From: JAJYQH01 sp036261615
GTDB lineage: Bacteria; Actinomycetota; Actinomycetes; Propionibacteriales; Propionibacteriaceae
DNA: 64,000 nt
Reading direction: 5' to 3'
Assembly (NCBI GenBank): GCA_036261615.1
Contig: DATAKK010000088.1
Location: 1 to 64,000, forward strand
Shown here: positions 41,059 to 50,070 of the stretch, in pieces
How positions within the stretch are numbered: the first letter of the stretch is position 1
How the letters are laid out: each line of letters begins with the position of its first letter
The notes under the pieces: generated by a model
What the model was told of the DNA's origin: nothing
Databases searched by the model: none
The model's input: only the letters and a program-made list of their open reading frames with translations
Position numbers and translations under genes: made by a program

Positions 41059-42906
41059 TCACTCCACCGTCACCGACTTGGCGAGGTTGCGCGGCTGGTC
41101 GACGTCGTGACCGAGCCGGGTGGCCAGCTCGCAGGCGAACAACTGGAGCGGCACGGTGGCCACCAGCGGCTGCAGCAGGGTCGAGACCCGCGGGTGGCGG
41201 ATGACGACGTCGCTGTACGGCAGCACCTCGTCGTCGCCGTCCTCGACGAGCACGATCGTCCGGGCGCCCCGGGCCCGCACCTCCTGGATGTTGGAGATCA
41301 CCTTGTCGTGCAGCTGGTCGCGCCCGCGGGGCGGGACGACGACGAACACCGGGATGTCCTTCTCGACGAGGGCGATCGGCCCATGCTTGAGCTCGCCGGC
41401 CGGGAACCCCTCGGCGTGCTTGTAGGCGATCTCCTTGAGCTTCAGCGCGCCCTCGAGGCTCACCGGGTAGCCGACGTGGCGGCCGAGGAACAGGAACGAG
41501 TGCTCGTCGCGGAGCTCGCCCGCGAGGTCGAGCACCTGCCGGCCCTCGTCGAGCACCCGCTGGATCTTCTCGGGCATCGTCGACAGCTCGTCCATCACCG
41601 CGGCGATCTCCTCGCGGTACTTCATCCCGCGCACCTGGGCGAGGTAGAGCCCGAGCAGGTAGCAGGCGACGACCTGGGTGAGGAACCCCTTGGTGGAGGC
41701 GACGCCCCGCTCGGGCCCGGCGTGGGTGTAGATGACGGCGTCCGACTCGCGCGGGATGGTGGCGCCGTTGGTGTTGCAGATCGCGATGACCTTGGCGTGC
41801 TGTTCGCGGGCGTGGCGGATGGCCATGAGCGTGTCGGCGGTCTCCCCCGACTGCGAGATGGTGACGACGAGGGTCATCGGGTCGATGATCGGGTCGCGGT
41901 AGCGGAACTCCGAGGCGATCTCGACCTCGCAGGGGATGCGGGTCCAGTGCTCGATCGCGTACTTGGCCACGAGGCCGGCGTAGAAGGCGGTACCGCAGGC
42001 GACGATGACGATCTTGTCGATCCGGCGTAGCTCCTCCGGCCGGATGCGCACCTCGTCGAGGGTCAGCTCGCCGGACGCCGAGTAGCGTCCCAGCAGGGTG
42101 TCGGCCACCGCGCGCGGCTGCTCGTAGATCTCCTTGCGCATGAACCAGTCGAAGCCGCCCTTCTCGGCGGCCGCGATGTCCCAGTCGACGTGGTACGGCG
42201 TCACGGCGGTGGCCGTCGAGCCGTCGAGGTCGGTGATCGTCACCTCGTCGCGGGTGATCTCCACCACCTGGTCCTGGCCGAGCTCGATGGCGTCCCGGGT
42301 GTACTCGAGGAAGGCGGCGACGTCGGAGCCGAGGAAGTTCTCCCCCTCGCCGACGCCCACGACGAGCGGGCTGTTGCGGCGGGCGGCAACCACCCGCTCG
42401 GGGTCGTCGGAGTCGATCGCCACCAGGGTGAAGGCGCCCTCCAGGCGCCCGGCGACCGTGCGCATGGCCGCGGCGAGCGGCGTCCCGGCGTCGACGAGGC
42501 GGCCGAGCAGCTGGGCCGCCGTCTCGGTGTCGGTCTCGGAGGCGAAATGGACGCCGTCGGCCTCGAGCTCGGCCCGCAGCTCCGCGAAGTTCTCGATGAT
42601 GCCGTTGTGCACGAGGGCCACCCGGCCCGACTGGCTGAGGTGCGGGTGCGCGTTGCTGTCGGTGGGACCGCCGTGCGTCGCCCACCGGGTGTGCCCGATG
42701 CCCTGGTGGGACGCCGGCAGCGGGCGGGCCGCCAGCTCCTCGTCGAGGTTGGTGATCTTGCCCGACTTCTTGCGGGCGCTCAGCGTCCCCTCGCTACCGA
42801 CCGCGATACCGGCGGAGTCGTAGCCCCGGTATTCCAGCCGGCGCAGGCCGGAGATGACGACGTCCTGGGCGCTGCGCGGCCCGATATAGCCCACGATTCC
42901 ACACAT
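41059..42906 (-). CDS. glmS: glutamine--fructose-6-phosphate aminotransferase
   Basis: Makes glucosamine-6-phosphate for cell wall and mycothiol precursors (615 aa). The N-terminal Cys2 nucleophile is in MCGIVGYIG, with GHTRWATHGGPTDSNAHPH and a class II amidotransferase fold. Two SIS domains follow (VACGTAFYAGLVAKY, ISQSGETADTLMAI), ending in KSVTVE. ATG 42906 puts Cys at position 2, as the mechanism requires; the upstream ATG at 42927 (MVCTLLA) is rejected. The start is 7 bases after TACACT, likely leaderless. No glmS ribozyme is seen. Confidence 0.97.
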   Translation of the reverse strand: MCGIVGYIGPRSAQDVVISGLRRLEYRGYDSAGIAVGSEGTLSARKKSGKITNLDEELAARPLPASHQGIGHTRWATHGGPTDSNAHPHLSQSGRVALVHNGIIENFAELRAELEADGVHFASETDTETAAQLLGRLVDAGTPLAAAMRTVAGRLEGAFTLVAIDSDDPERVVAARRNSPLVVGVGEGENFLGSDVAAFLEYTRDAIELGQDQVVEITRDEVTITDLDGSTATAVTPYHVDWDIAAAEKGGFDWFMRKEIYEQPRAVADTLLGRYSASGELTLDEVRIRPEELRRIDKIVIVACGTAFYAGLVAKYAIEHWTRIPCEVEIASEFRYRDPIIDPMTLVVTISQSGETADTLMAIRHAREQHAKVIAICNTNGATIPRESDAVIYTHAGPERGVASTKGFLTQVVACYLLGLYLAQVRGMKYREEIAAVMDELSTMPEKIQRVLDEGRQVLDLAGELRDEHSFLFLGRHVGYPVSLEGALKLKEIAYKHAEGFPAGELKHGPIALVEKDIPVFVVVPPRGRDQLHDKVISNIQEVRARGARTIVLVEDGDDEVLPYSDVVIRHPRVSTLLQPLVATVPLQLFACELATRLGHDVDQPRNLAKSVTVE

Positions 42907-42991
42907 GGCAAGAAGTGTACAAACCAATTGCGCGTTTCGCCCAATCGGCTCCGAGTTGGCTTGTCAGCGGGCGGTTCGCGCGGTCGGAGCG

Positions 42992-43270
42992 TCAGTCCAT
43001 CCCCAGGGAGAACATGGCCTCCATGTCATGGCGCGAGTACGTGCGGAACGCGACGTGGGTCTCGGTGGAGACGACGCCCGGGACCTTGTTGATGCCCTCG
43101 GGCACCACGGTGGCGAGGTCGTCGTGGGCCCGCACCCTGACGAGCGCGATGAGGTCGATCTTGCCGGTCACCGAGAACACCTCGCTCACGGCGTCGATGT
43201 CAGCGATCCGCTGGGCCACCTCCGGGATCCGATCGACATCGGCCTTGATGAAGACGATCGCGGTGATCAT
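42992..43270 (-). CDS. stand-alone Lrp/AsnC RAM-domain protein
   Basis: 92 aa. The alpha-beta RAM (regulation of amino acid metabolism) fold is seen: ITAIVFIKADVDRIPEVAQRIADID and VFSVTGKIDLIALVRVRAHDDL. There is no DNA-binding helix-turn-helix. AAGGAG precedes ATG 43270. It may partner with full Lrp proteins or bind an amino acid; unproven. Confidence 0.88.
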   Translation of the reverse strand: MITAIVFIKADVDRIPEVAQRIADIDAVSEVFSVTGKIDLIALVRVRAHDDLATVVPEGINKVPGVVSTETHVAFRTYSRHDMEAMFSLGMD

Positions 43271-43381
43271 GCTACGGCTCCTTTCGCCCGATGCGGACCA
43301 GACTAGTGCCGTCGGCGGTGACGGCGGCGAGGGGTCGGACGGGCCGCGGCGCGGGCGCGCCCGGGAGGGCGGCCCGGGTGG

Positions 43382-44044
43382 TCACGGATGGGGGTGGCAC
43401 CCCGTCGACGGCCAGTCCCACAGGGTGCGCAGGGCCCCCGGCAGGCCGAACCTCGCGCAGTCGGCGGCGGTCGCGAGGCCCACCGACCACACGGTCCAGT
43501 CACCGGTGGGGTTGCGGCGCAGGAGCAGGTACGACCCGTCGTCCTGGACGCTCACCTGCGCGGGCACCGACGACGGGGAGGGCTGCAGAGCGGTCGCCGC
43601 CCACACGGTGCCGGTGGCGTCTCGGCCCACGTAGGTCGAGTGCGGCGCCAGGCCGGTGTACGCGGTCACCGGGAGCTTGTTGAAGGTGGCGGCGGCGATG
43701 AGGAGCTCGCGGGTGAGCTCCGGGGTGAGCGCGAGGTTCTTGACACCCGGGGCGATCGAGGCGGAGGCGGCGGCGCTTCCCGACGGCGTCGCGGCCGCGG
43801 ACGCCGACCCGGCCGACCCCGTGGCCGTCGCGGGGGGCGAACCAGCCGCCGACGAGGCCGAATCGGTCGCCGTGGCGGGCGAACCGGAGGCGGCCGGCGT
43901 CCCGGAGGACGCGGAGACGCCGGTGGCGGGGCTGGACGCCGCCTGGTCGGCGGGCGCGGCCTTGGCGCAGCCGGCGGCGGCCGCGACGAGCACTGCCACG
44001 AGGCTCGCCCGAGCGATCGCGGCCCATCGCTGTCGACCGGACAT
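43382..44044 (-). CDS. secreted lipoprotein with Ser/Ala/Thr-rich linker
   Basis: 220 aa. Signal peptide with lipobox VAAAAGC (Cys26), then a ~65-residue Ala/Ser/Thr/Gly-rich linker (31-95) and a ~120-residue C-terminal domain beginning PGVKNLALTPELTRELL. That domain has DDGSYLLLRRNPTGDWTVWSVG and ends in DWPSTGCHPHP, with two Cys residues (in ADCARFG and GCHPHP) that could pair. Not recognised. AAGGGAGAG precedes ATG 44044. It is divergent from coaA. Confidence 0.85.
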   Translation of the reverse strand: MSGRQRWAAIARASLVAVLVAAAAGCAKAAPADQAASSPATGVSASSGTPAASGSPATATDSASSAAGSPPATATGSAGSASAAATPSGSAAASASIAPGVKNLALTPELTRELLIAAATFNKLPVTAYTGLAPHSTYVGRDATGTVWAATALQPSPSSVPAQVSVQDDGSYLLLRRNPTGDWTVWSVGLATAADCARFGLPGALRTLWDWPSTGCHPHP

Positions 44045-44205
44045 CGGCTCTCCCTTCGCCACTCCCGCACGTGTCACCCACCGGGGGCGACGCCGAACCG
44101 CCGGGACCGTGGCCCCGGCCGGTGGTGCGCCGGATGGACAGATCGTCGCACACATGTGAATCTGGCCCGCGGAGGCACCGGCTCCCACACGCCGGTGGAA
44201 CGACC

Positions 44206-45183
44206 GTGAGCGATGCCGCGTCCGACCCGTCGACGAGGGACGACGACGATCCTCGAGGACCCTATATCGAGCTGTCGCGCGCCGAATGGACCGACCTGGC
44301 CGACCATACGGACATCGACCTCGACGAGGCAACCCTCAAGCGGTTGCGCGGCCTGGGCGACCCGACCAGCCGGGTCGAGGTCGCTGAGATCTACACCCCG
44401 CTCACCCAGATGATCCACCTGCACATGCGCCACACCGGGCACCTCTACCGGGCCAGCAACGCCTTCCTCGGCCTGTCGGTGCGGCGGACGCCGTTCGTGC
44501 TCGGGGTCGCCGGGTCGGTCGCGGTGGGCAAGTCGACGACGGCCCGACTGCTGCGCGAGCTGCTGTCCCGCTCCCCCGGCCGCCCCCAGGTCGAACTCAT
44601 CACCACCGACGGGTTCCTGTACCCGAACGCCGAGCTGGAGCGCCGGGGCCTGCTCACCCGCAAGGGTTTTCCCGAGTCGTACGACCGGCGGGCCCTGCTG
44701 GCGTTCGTCGTCGACGTCAAGTCGGGCGTGCCCGAGGTGCGGGCCCCCGTCTACTCGCACATGAGCTACGACATCGTGCCGGGAGACTACGTCACGGTGG
44801 CCCAGCCCGACATCCTCATCGTCGAGGGGCTCAACGTGCTCCAGCCCGCCCGGACGAGGTCCGACGGCAGCACCGGGCTCGCCCTGTCGGACTTCTTCGA
44901 TTTCAGCATCTACGTCGATGCCGACGAGGCGGTGATCCGGCAGTGGTTCCTCGATCGGTTCCTCCAGCTGCGCCGAACCGCGTTCAGCGACCCCCGCTCC
45001 TACTTCACCCGGTACGCCGAACTGTCCGACGCACAGGCGATCGCGACGGCCAACTCCGTCTGGGACGAGATCAACGGCCCCAACCTGCGGGTCAACATCG
45101 CCCCGACCAGGGCACGCGCGACCGCCATCCTGCACAAGGGACCCGATCACTCCGTCCAGCGGGTGCGCATCCGCAAGATCTAG
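44206..45183 (+). CDS. coaA: type I pantothenate kinase
   Basis: First step of CoA synthesis (325 aa). Walker A GVAGSVAVGKSTTARLL, then ELITTDGFLYPNAELERRGLL (substrate region) and ILIVEGLNVLQ, all typical of bacterial PanK-I. The N-terminal 35 residues are Asp-rich and family-variable. GTG 44206 has GGTGG eight bases upstream; a longer in-frame reading lies upstream without a site. The usual row of rplM-rpsI-glmM-coaA-glmS is broken here since coaA is on the opposite strand. Confidence 0.96.
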   Translation: MSDAASDPSTRDDDDPRGPYIELSRAEWTDLADHTDIDLDEATLKRLRGLGDPTSRVEVAEIYTPLTQMIHLHMRHTGHLYRASNAFLGLSVRRTPFVLGVAGSVAVGKSTTARLLRELLSRSPGRPQVELITTDGFLYPNAELERRGLLTRKGFPESYDRRALLAFVVDVKSGVPEVRAPVYSHMSYDIVPGDYVTVAQPDILIVEGLNVLQPARTRSDGSTGLALSDFFDFSIYVDADEAVIRQWFLDRFLQLRRTAFSDPRSYFTRYAELSDAQAIATANSVWDEINGPNLRVNIAPTRARATAILHKGPDHSVQRVRIRKI

Positions 45184-45236
45184 CCGGACGCGGGCACGCT
45201 CACCGCGCCCCCGCGGGCGGGCGTGGTGGAACCACA

Positions 45237-45255
45237 AAGTGGGCAGTGCCCACTT
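45237..45255. promoter_or_regulatory. inverted repeat in coaA-lacI gap
   Basis: AAGTGGGCAGTGCCCACTT is a perfect 9+1+9 palindrome, 53 bases past the coaA stop. It may be a coaA terminator or an operator for an unknown regulator; no T-run follows. It is the only notable element in the 215-base gap before the LacI gene. Confidence 0.5.
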
Positions 45256-45398
45256 CCGGGTCGACAGCCACCCGCAACCGGCCACCACGCGGAACGGCAG
45301 GCTGACAAGGTGCTCGTCCACCGTCGCCCGGGCCCCCGCGCGCCACACCGGAGCTTCCTCCTCTGCACGGCACCGGCAAGGGGCCTTACCCTGAGCGC

Positions 45399-46424
45399 AT
45401 GACCGAGCAGCAGGCGCGAGCGACGATCTACGACGTCGCGGTGCGCGCCGGGGTGAGCCACCAGACGGTGGCCCGCATGCTGCGCGGCGAAACGGTGCGC
45501 CCCGACAACCGGGACCGGATCGCGGTGGCGCTGCGCGAACTCAACTACCGCCCCAACGAGGAGGCCAGGGCTCTCGCGCGGAACCGCTCCAACCGGATCG
45601 GCGTCCTCGGCGGGCACATCTCCGACGGTGCGCCGGCCAAGATCCTCGCCGGCGCCAACCGCGCCCTCCGCGAGGCGGGCTTCGTCCTCGACACCATCGC
45701 GTTCGACCCCGACAACGTCGTCGACACCGAACAGGCGGTGCAGGCGGTCGAGCGGTCGCACCTCGCCGGCGTCCTCGTCATCGCGCCCACCGACATCGTC
45801 GTGGGGGCCCTCGACCTCACCCGGCTCGGGATCCCGGTGGCGGTCGAGGCGGACATCATCGACAACCGGCGTCCGGACTTCAACGCCTCGATCGCCCTGG
45901 CCGTCGAGCATCTGCTCGCCCTCGGACACCGCCGGTTCCTGCACATCGCGGGGCCGCAGAACTGGCCGTCCGCGCGCCACCGGCGTCAGGTCGTCGACGA
46001 CCTGCTGGCCCGCAACGGGGCCAGCGCCACCACCGCCTTCGGCGACTGGAGCGCCGAGTCGGGAGCCCTCGCGGCCGCGCAGCTCCCCGACGGGGCGACC
46101 GCGGTGGTGTCGGCCAACGATCTCATGGCCCTGGGAGCGATGAGCGTGCTCTTCGCCCGCGGCCTCGACGTGCCGGGCGACGTGAGCATCACCGGGTTCG
46201 ACGGCGACCCCGACACGGAGTTCTGGCGTCCCCCGCTGACGACCGTCGCCGTCGACTACCTCGCGTCCGGGCGGTATTCGGCCGAGTTCCTCCTGAGCCT
46301 CATCGAGGGCGGCCCCGAGCCCGCCCAGCTGCAGCCCCCACACCTCGTCGTGCGGGAGAGCACGGCCCCGGCGCGGTCCCGCACCCGCGTCACGACCCGC
46401 CGGGAGCCCTCCCCCGCGAGGTAA
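45399..46424 (+). CDS. LacI-family regulator of the galactoside locus
   Basis: 341-residue repressor with DNA-binding helix-turn-helix ATIYDVAVRAGVSHQTVARML, hinge RPNEEARALARNRSNRIGVL and sugar-binding core (SHLAGVLVIAPTD; LGHRRFLHIAGPQNW; VVSANDLMALGAM; VPGDVSITGFDG). ATG 45399 lies 6 bases after TACCCT, likely leaderless. It precedes GH42 by 108 bases, where two matching operators lie; it is therefore likely the local repressor with a galactoside as inducer (inference). Confidence 0.92.
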   Translation: MTEQQARATIYDVAVRAGVSHQTVARMLRGETVRPDNRDRIAVALRELNYRPNEEARALARNRSNRIGVLGGHISDGAPAKILAGANRALREAGFVLDTIAFDPDNVVDTEQAVQAVERSHLAGVLVIAPTDIVVGALDLTRLGIPVAVEADIIDNRRPDFNASIALAVEHLLALGHRRFLHIAGPQNWPSARHRRQVVDDLLARNGASATTAFGDWSAESGALAAAQLPDGATAVVSANDLMALGAMSVLFARGLDVPGDVSITGFDGDPDTEFWRPPLTTVAVDYLASGRYSAEFLLSLIEGGPEPAQLQPPHLVVRESTAPARSRTRVTTRREPSPAR

Positions 46425-46462
46425 CGATCCGGTCACGGCCGGTCCGTCCTTGAGCAGAGCCC

Positions 46463-46515
46463 TTGACACCCCGGCTCGTCCTCGGCGACTGTTACCGGTA
46501 ACAGTTACCGCTAAC
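46463..46515 (+). promoter_or_regulatory. GH42 promoter with two LacI-type operators
   Basis: TTGACA (46463-46468) with a weak -10, GACTGT (46487-46492). CTGTTACCGGTAACAG (46489-46504) is a perfect 16-bp palindrome, and GTTACCGCTAAC (46504-46515) is a second, imperfect one touching it. Centres are about 13 bp apart. Both fit LacI/GalR operator form; the first overlaps the -10. Confidence 0.8.
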
Positions 46516-46532
46516 ACTTCGACGGAGACTCA

Positions 46533-48635
46533 ATGACGAGCGAGTGGGACGACGGCCGTATCCGCTTCGGTGCGGCCTACTACTGCGAATACCAACCGAC
46601 CGAGTCGCTCGACCGCGACCTCGACCTCATGCGCGAGGCCAACTTCACGGTGATCCGCGTCGGGGAGTCCGTGTGGTCGAGCTGGGAGCCCCGCAACGGG
46701 GAGTTCTCGCTCGACTGGATGCAGCCGGTGCTCGACGGGGCGCACGCCCGCGGCATCGACGTCATCCTCGGCACGCCCACCTACGCCGTGCCGCCGTGGC
46801 TGTTCACCCAGTACCCCGAGATCGCGGGCCAGGCGGCGACCGGCGTCCGGCACCCGTGGGGGGCGCGCCAGGAGGTGGACATCACCCACCCCGCGTTCCT
46901 GTTCCACGCCGAGCGGGTGATCCGGCGGATCGTCGAGCGCTACGCGTCGCACCCGGCGGTCATCGGCTACCAGCTCGACAACGAGCCCGGCGTGCTGCTG
47001 CTGCACAACCCGGCCACCTTCCGCAGGTTCGTCGACTGGCTGCGCGAGCGCTACGGGGACGCCGAGACGCTCAACCGGGAGTGGGGCCTCACCTACTGGT
47101 CGCACCGCATCTCGGACTTCTCCGAACTGTGGGTTCCCGACGGCAACGCCCAGCCGCAGTACGACCTCGCCTGGCGCCGCTTCCAGGACGGGCTGGTCAC
47201 CGAGTTCATCGGCTGGCAGGCCGACATCGTCCGCGAGTACGCACGGCCCGACCAGTTCGTCACGACCTGCCTCGCCCTCGACCGGCCGGCGCTCAACGAG
47301 GCACGCCTCGGCGAGCGCCTGGACGTCACGGCGTCCAACCCCTACTACGCCATGCAGGACCACCTCGACCTCACCAAGGACCTCGCCCGGCCCACGTCGT
47401 GGACGCGCAGCGGCGTCCAGGGCCTCCTCGAACTGGCCGACCGGAGCTACGGGGTGCGCGGCGAGCGGTTCCTCGTCACCGAGACCAACGCCCAGTCGAT
47501 CGGCGGCAGCTCGCACAACCTGCCCCCCTATCCGGGGCAGCTCGTCCAGGCCGGGCTCGCCCTCGTCGCGCGGGGGGCGGCGATGATCGAGTACTGGCAC
47601 TGGCACAGCCTCCACTACGGCACCGAGACGTACTGGATGGGCGTCCTCCCGCACAGCCAGCAGCCCGGGCGCGTCTACCGGGAGCTCACCGAGCTCGGCT
47701 CCGTGCTCAAGGCGATCGGGCCGAGCCTCACGGGGTACGTGCCGGACGCCGACGTGGCCGTGCTGTGGTCGACCGACTCGAAGCACGCCCTCGAGTTCCA
47801 GCCCCCGATCGAGGGCCCCGACGCCGCGCACGGTTACGTGCAGCGCAACCCCGCGGCGTACGCGACGATCGTCAACGCGTTCCACCGCGGCGTCCTGGAC
47901 GCCGGCGGCCAGGCGCACATCGTCGACGTCGAGCACCTCGCCGGGGTCACCGGCGCGGAGCTGGCAGCCCGGTACCCGGTCGTGGTCGCCGCCGGCCTCT
48001 ACGTGGCCACCGACGACCTGCTCCGGCTGCTCGTCGACTACGCGGAGGCCGGTGGCCACCTGGTCGTCGGAATCCGCACCGGCTACGGCGACGACGAGGC
48101 CCGCGCCCGGATGGCCGTGGCCCCGGACGGGCTGGTCGAGGCGGCGGGGATCAGCTACGAGGAGTTCTCCTCCCTCGCCGAACCGCTGCGCGTCACCGGC
48201 GCCGGCGGCTTCGAAGTCCCCGAGGACGCCGCCGGGCTGCACTGGGCCGACGGTGTCCGGGTGCACGGCGCTGACGTGCTCGCCCGCTTCGAGCACCCGT
48301 GGCTCGGCGGCTTCCCGGCGGTCACCCGCCACCGGGCGGGACGCGGGCAGGTCACCTACGTCGGCACGGTGCCCAACCGCGGCCTCGCGCGCGCGCTGTT
48401 CGCCGACGTCGTGACCCCGCTGGCCCGCGACTGGGAGCGCGACCCCGCGGTCACCGTCCTGTCGGGATCGACGGGTTCGGGCCGCGTCGTCTTCCTGCAC
48501 AACTGGTCGTCCGCGGAGGCCTCCGCCACCGTGCCCGTGACGGCCGCCAACCTCGTCGACGGCGAGAACCTCGCCGCCGGCTCACGGCTGACTCTGCCCG
48601 CCTGGGGAGTCACCGTCCTGCAGGTCAACGACTGA
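46533..48635 (+). CDS. GH42 beta-galactosidase
   Basis: Cytoplasmic enzyme (700 aa) splitting beta-galactosides. The barrel begins FGAAYYCEYQPTE and shows the GH42 acid/base Glu151 in QLDNEPG and the nucleophile Glu317 in VTETNAQ. Then come WHWHSLHYGTETYWMG and a trimerisation/beta-galactosidase_M region, with a C-terminal beta domain ending in LPAWGVTVLQVND. No signal peptide. It is first in an operon with an ABC sugar importer (48676-51881), so an imported galacto-oligosaccharide is a likely substrate. Confidence 0.95.
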   Translation: MTSEWDDGRIRFGAAYYCEYQPTESLDRDLDLMREANFTVIRVGESVWSSWEPRNGEFSLDWMQPVLDGAHARGIDVILGTPTYAVPPWLFTQYPEIAGQAATGVRHPWGARQEVDITHPAFLFHAERVIRRIVERYASHPAVIGYQLDNEPGVLLLHNPATFRRFVDWLRERYGDAETLNREWGLTYWSHRISDFSELWVPDGNAQPQYDLAWRRFQDGLVTEFIGWQADIVREYARPDQFVTTCLALDRPALNEARLGERLDVTASNPYYAMQDHLDLTKDLARPTSWTRSGVQGLLELADRSYGVRGERFLVTETNAQSIGGSSHNLPPYPGQLVQAGLALVARGAAMIEYWHWHSLHYGTETYWMGVLPHSQQPGRVYRELTELGSVLKAIGPSLTGYVPDADVAVLWSTDSKHALEFQPPIEGPDAAHGYVQRNPAAYATIVNAFHRGVLDAGGQAHIVDVEHLAGVTGAELAARYPVVVAAGLYVATDDLLRLLVDYAEAGGHLVVGIRTGYGDDEARARMAVAPDGLVEAAGISYEEFSSLAEPLRVTGAGGFEVPEDAAGLHWADGVRVHGADVLARFEHPWLGGFPAVTRHRAGRGQVTYVGTVPNRGLARALFADVVTPLARDWERDPAVTVLSGSTGSGRVVFLHNWSSAEASATVPVTAANLVDGENLAAGSRLTLPAWGVTVLQVND

Positions 48636-48675
48636 CCTGCCCACCCACCACAACACCTTCCGAGGAGCACCCATC

Positions 48676-50058
48676 ATGACCAGTCTTTCCCGCCGCAACC
48701 TGCTGCTCGCCGGAGCGGGCGCCGCCTCAGCCGCCGCGCTGAGCGCCTGCTCCCCCACCGCCGGCCAAGCGCCCAAGGGCGGCACCAGCGCCGCCGCCAG
48801 TTCGAGCAGTTCCGCGATCAGTGACGCCGACCGCCAGAAGGCCCTCAACACCCCGACCAACCTCACGTTCTGGACCTGGGTGCCCAACATCAAGGACGAG
48901 GTCGCGCTCTTCATGAAGGCCTACCCGAACATCAAGGTCGACGTGCAGAACGTCGGCCAGGGAGCAGCCCACTACCAGAAGATGCGCACGGCACTGAAGG
49001 CGGGCAAGGGCGCCCCCGACGTGGCGCAGGTCGAGTTCCAGTACGTCAACTCGTTCACGCTGACCAAGGACCTCCTCGACCTCACCCCGTACGGTGGCGC
49101 GTCCCTGCAGTCGAAGTTCGTGCCGTGGACCTGGAGCCAGGTGGCCTTCAACGGCGGCATCTGGTCGGTGCCGCAGGACTCGGGCCCCATGGGCAACCTG
49201 TTCCGCTCCGACATCATGTCCCAGGCCGGCATCACGACCGGGGCGGCCACGTGGGACGAGTACATGACCCAGGCCGAAACGGTGCGCAGCAAGACGTCGT
49301 CCTACATCTCCAACTTCGCGCCCACCCAGGCCGGCGTCATGATCGGGCTGTTGTGGCAGGCGGGCTCCAAGCCGTTCGGCTACGACGGCAAGCAGACCGT
49401 GAAGATCAACCTCACCGACTCCAACGCCAACAAGATCGCCACCTACTGGCAGAACATGATCAAGAAGGACCTCGTCTCGGTCGACCCCGACTTCAACGAC
49501 GCCTGGTACCAGGGCCTGGCCAAGGGCAAGTACGCCGGCTGGCTCACCGCCGCCTGGGGGCCGGTCTTCCTCCAGGGCACGGTGGCGAAGACGTCCGGCA
49601 AGTGGCACGCCGCGAAGCTTCCCCAGTGGTCGGCAGGCGACGACGTGACGGGCAACTGGGGCGGCTCGACGAACGCCGTCCTCAAGCCGACGCAATACCC
49701 CATCGCCGCGTACGAGCTCGCCACCTGGATCAACACGAACCTCCAGTCGACGCTCATGTTCGCCAACAAGCAGTCGCTGTTCCCGACGACCAAGGACACG
49801 CTGAGCGACTCGAGCTTCGTCGACGCGAAGTCGAGCTTCTTCGGGGGCCAGCAGGTGAACAAGCTGTTCAGCCAGATCAGCACGACGGTCGACCCCAACT
49901 TCCCGTGGCTGCCGTTCATGGACTACGCGTACTCGAGCTACAACGACACCGTGGGCAAGGCGATCACGGCCAAGGGCGACCTGGTCTCCGGCATGGCGGC
50001 ATGGGAGAAGGCGCTCACCACCTACGCCAAGTCCCAGGGCTTCACCGTGACCCAGTGA
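48676..50058 (+). CDS. ABC sugar transporter substrate-binding lipoprotein
   Basis: 460 aa. Tat-type lipoprotein signal: SRRNLLLAGAGAASAAALSAC (twin arginine, lipobox Cys25). The mature protein is a family 1 solute-binding protein: LTFWTWVPNIKDEVALFMKAYPNIKV, FIST-like segment GAATWDEYMTQAETVR and NLFRSDIMSQAGI. GAGGAG precedes the ATG. The sugar is unknown; the GH42 neighbour implies a galactoside. Confidence 0.93.
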   Translation: MTSLSRRNLLLAGAGAASAAALSACSPTAGQAPKGGTSAAASSSSSAISDADRQKALNTPTNLTFWTWVPNIKDEVALFMKAYPNIKVDVQNVGQGAAHYQKMRTALKAGKGAPDVAQVEFQYVNSFTLTKDLLDLTPYGGASLQSKFVPWTWSQVAFNGGIWSVPQDSGPMGNLFRSDIMSQAGITTGAATWDEYMTQAETVRSKTSSYISNFAPTQAGVMIGLLWQAGSKPFGYDGKQTVKINLTDSNANKIATYWQNMIKKDLVSVDPDFNDAWYQGLAKGKYAGWLTAAWGPVFLQGTVAKTSGKWHAAKLPQWSAGDDVTGNWGGSTNAVLKPTQYPIAAYELATWINTNLQSTLMFANKQSLFPTTKDTLSDSSFVDAKSSFFGGQQVNKLFSQISTTVDPNFPWLPFMDYAYSSYNDTVGKAITAKGDLVSGMAAWEKALTTYAKSQGFTVTQ

Positions 50059-50070
50059 GTGGGTGACCAG

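Noticed and set aside
42907..42991. glmS ribozyme upstream of glmS
   Set aside because: The gene has a -10 only 7 bases before the start, leaving no room for a leader ribozyme.
43272..43490. 72-codon minus-strand ORF downstream of the lipoprotein gene
   Set aside because: Overlaps the lipoprotein gene end in another frame, with no ribosome-binding site or recognisable sequence.
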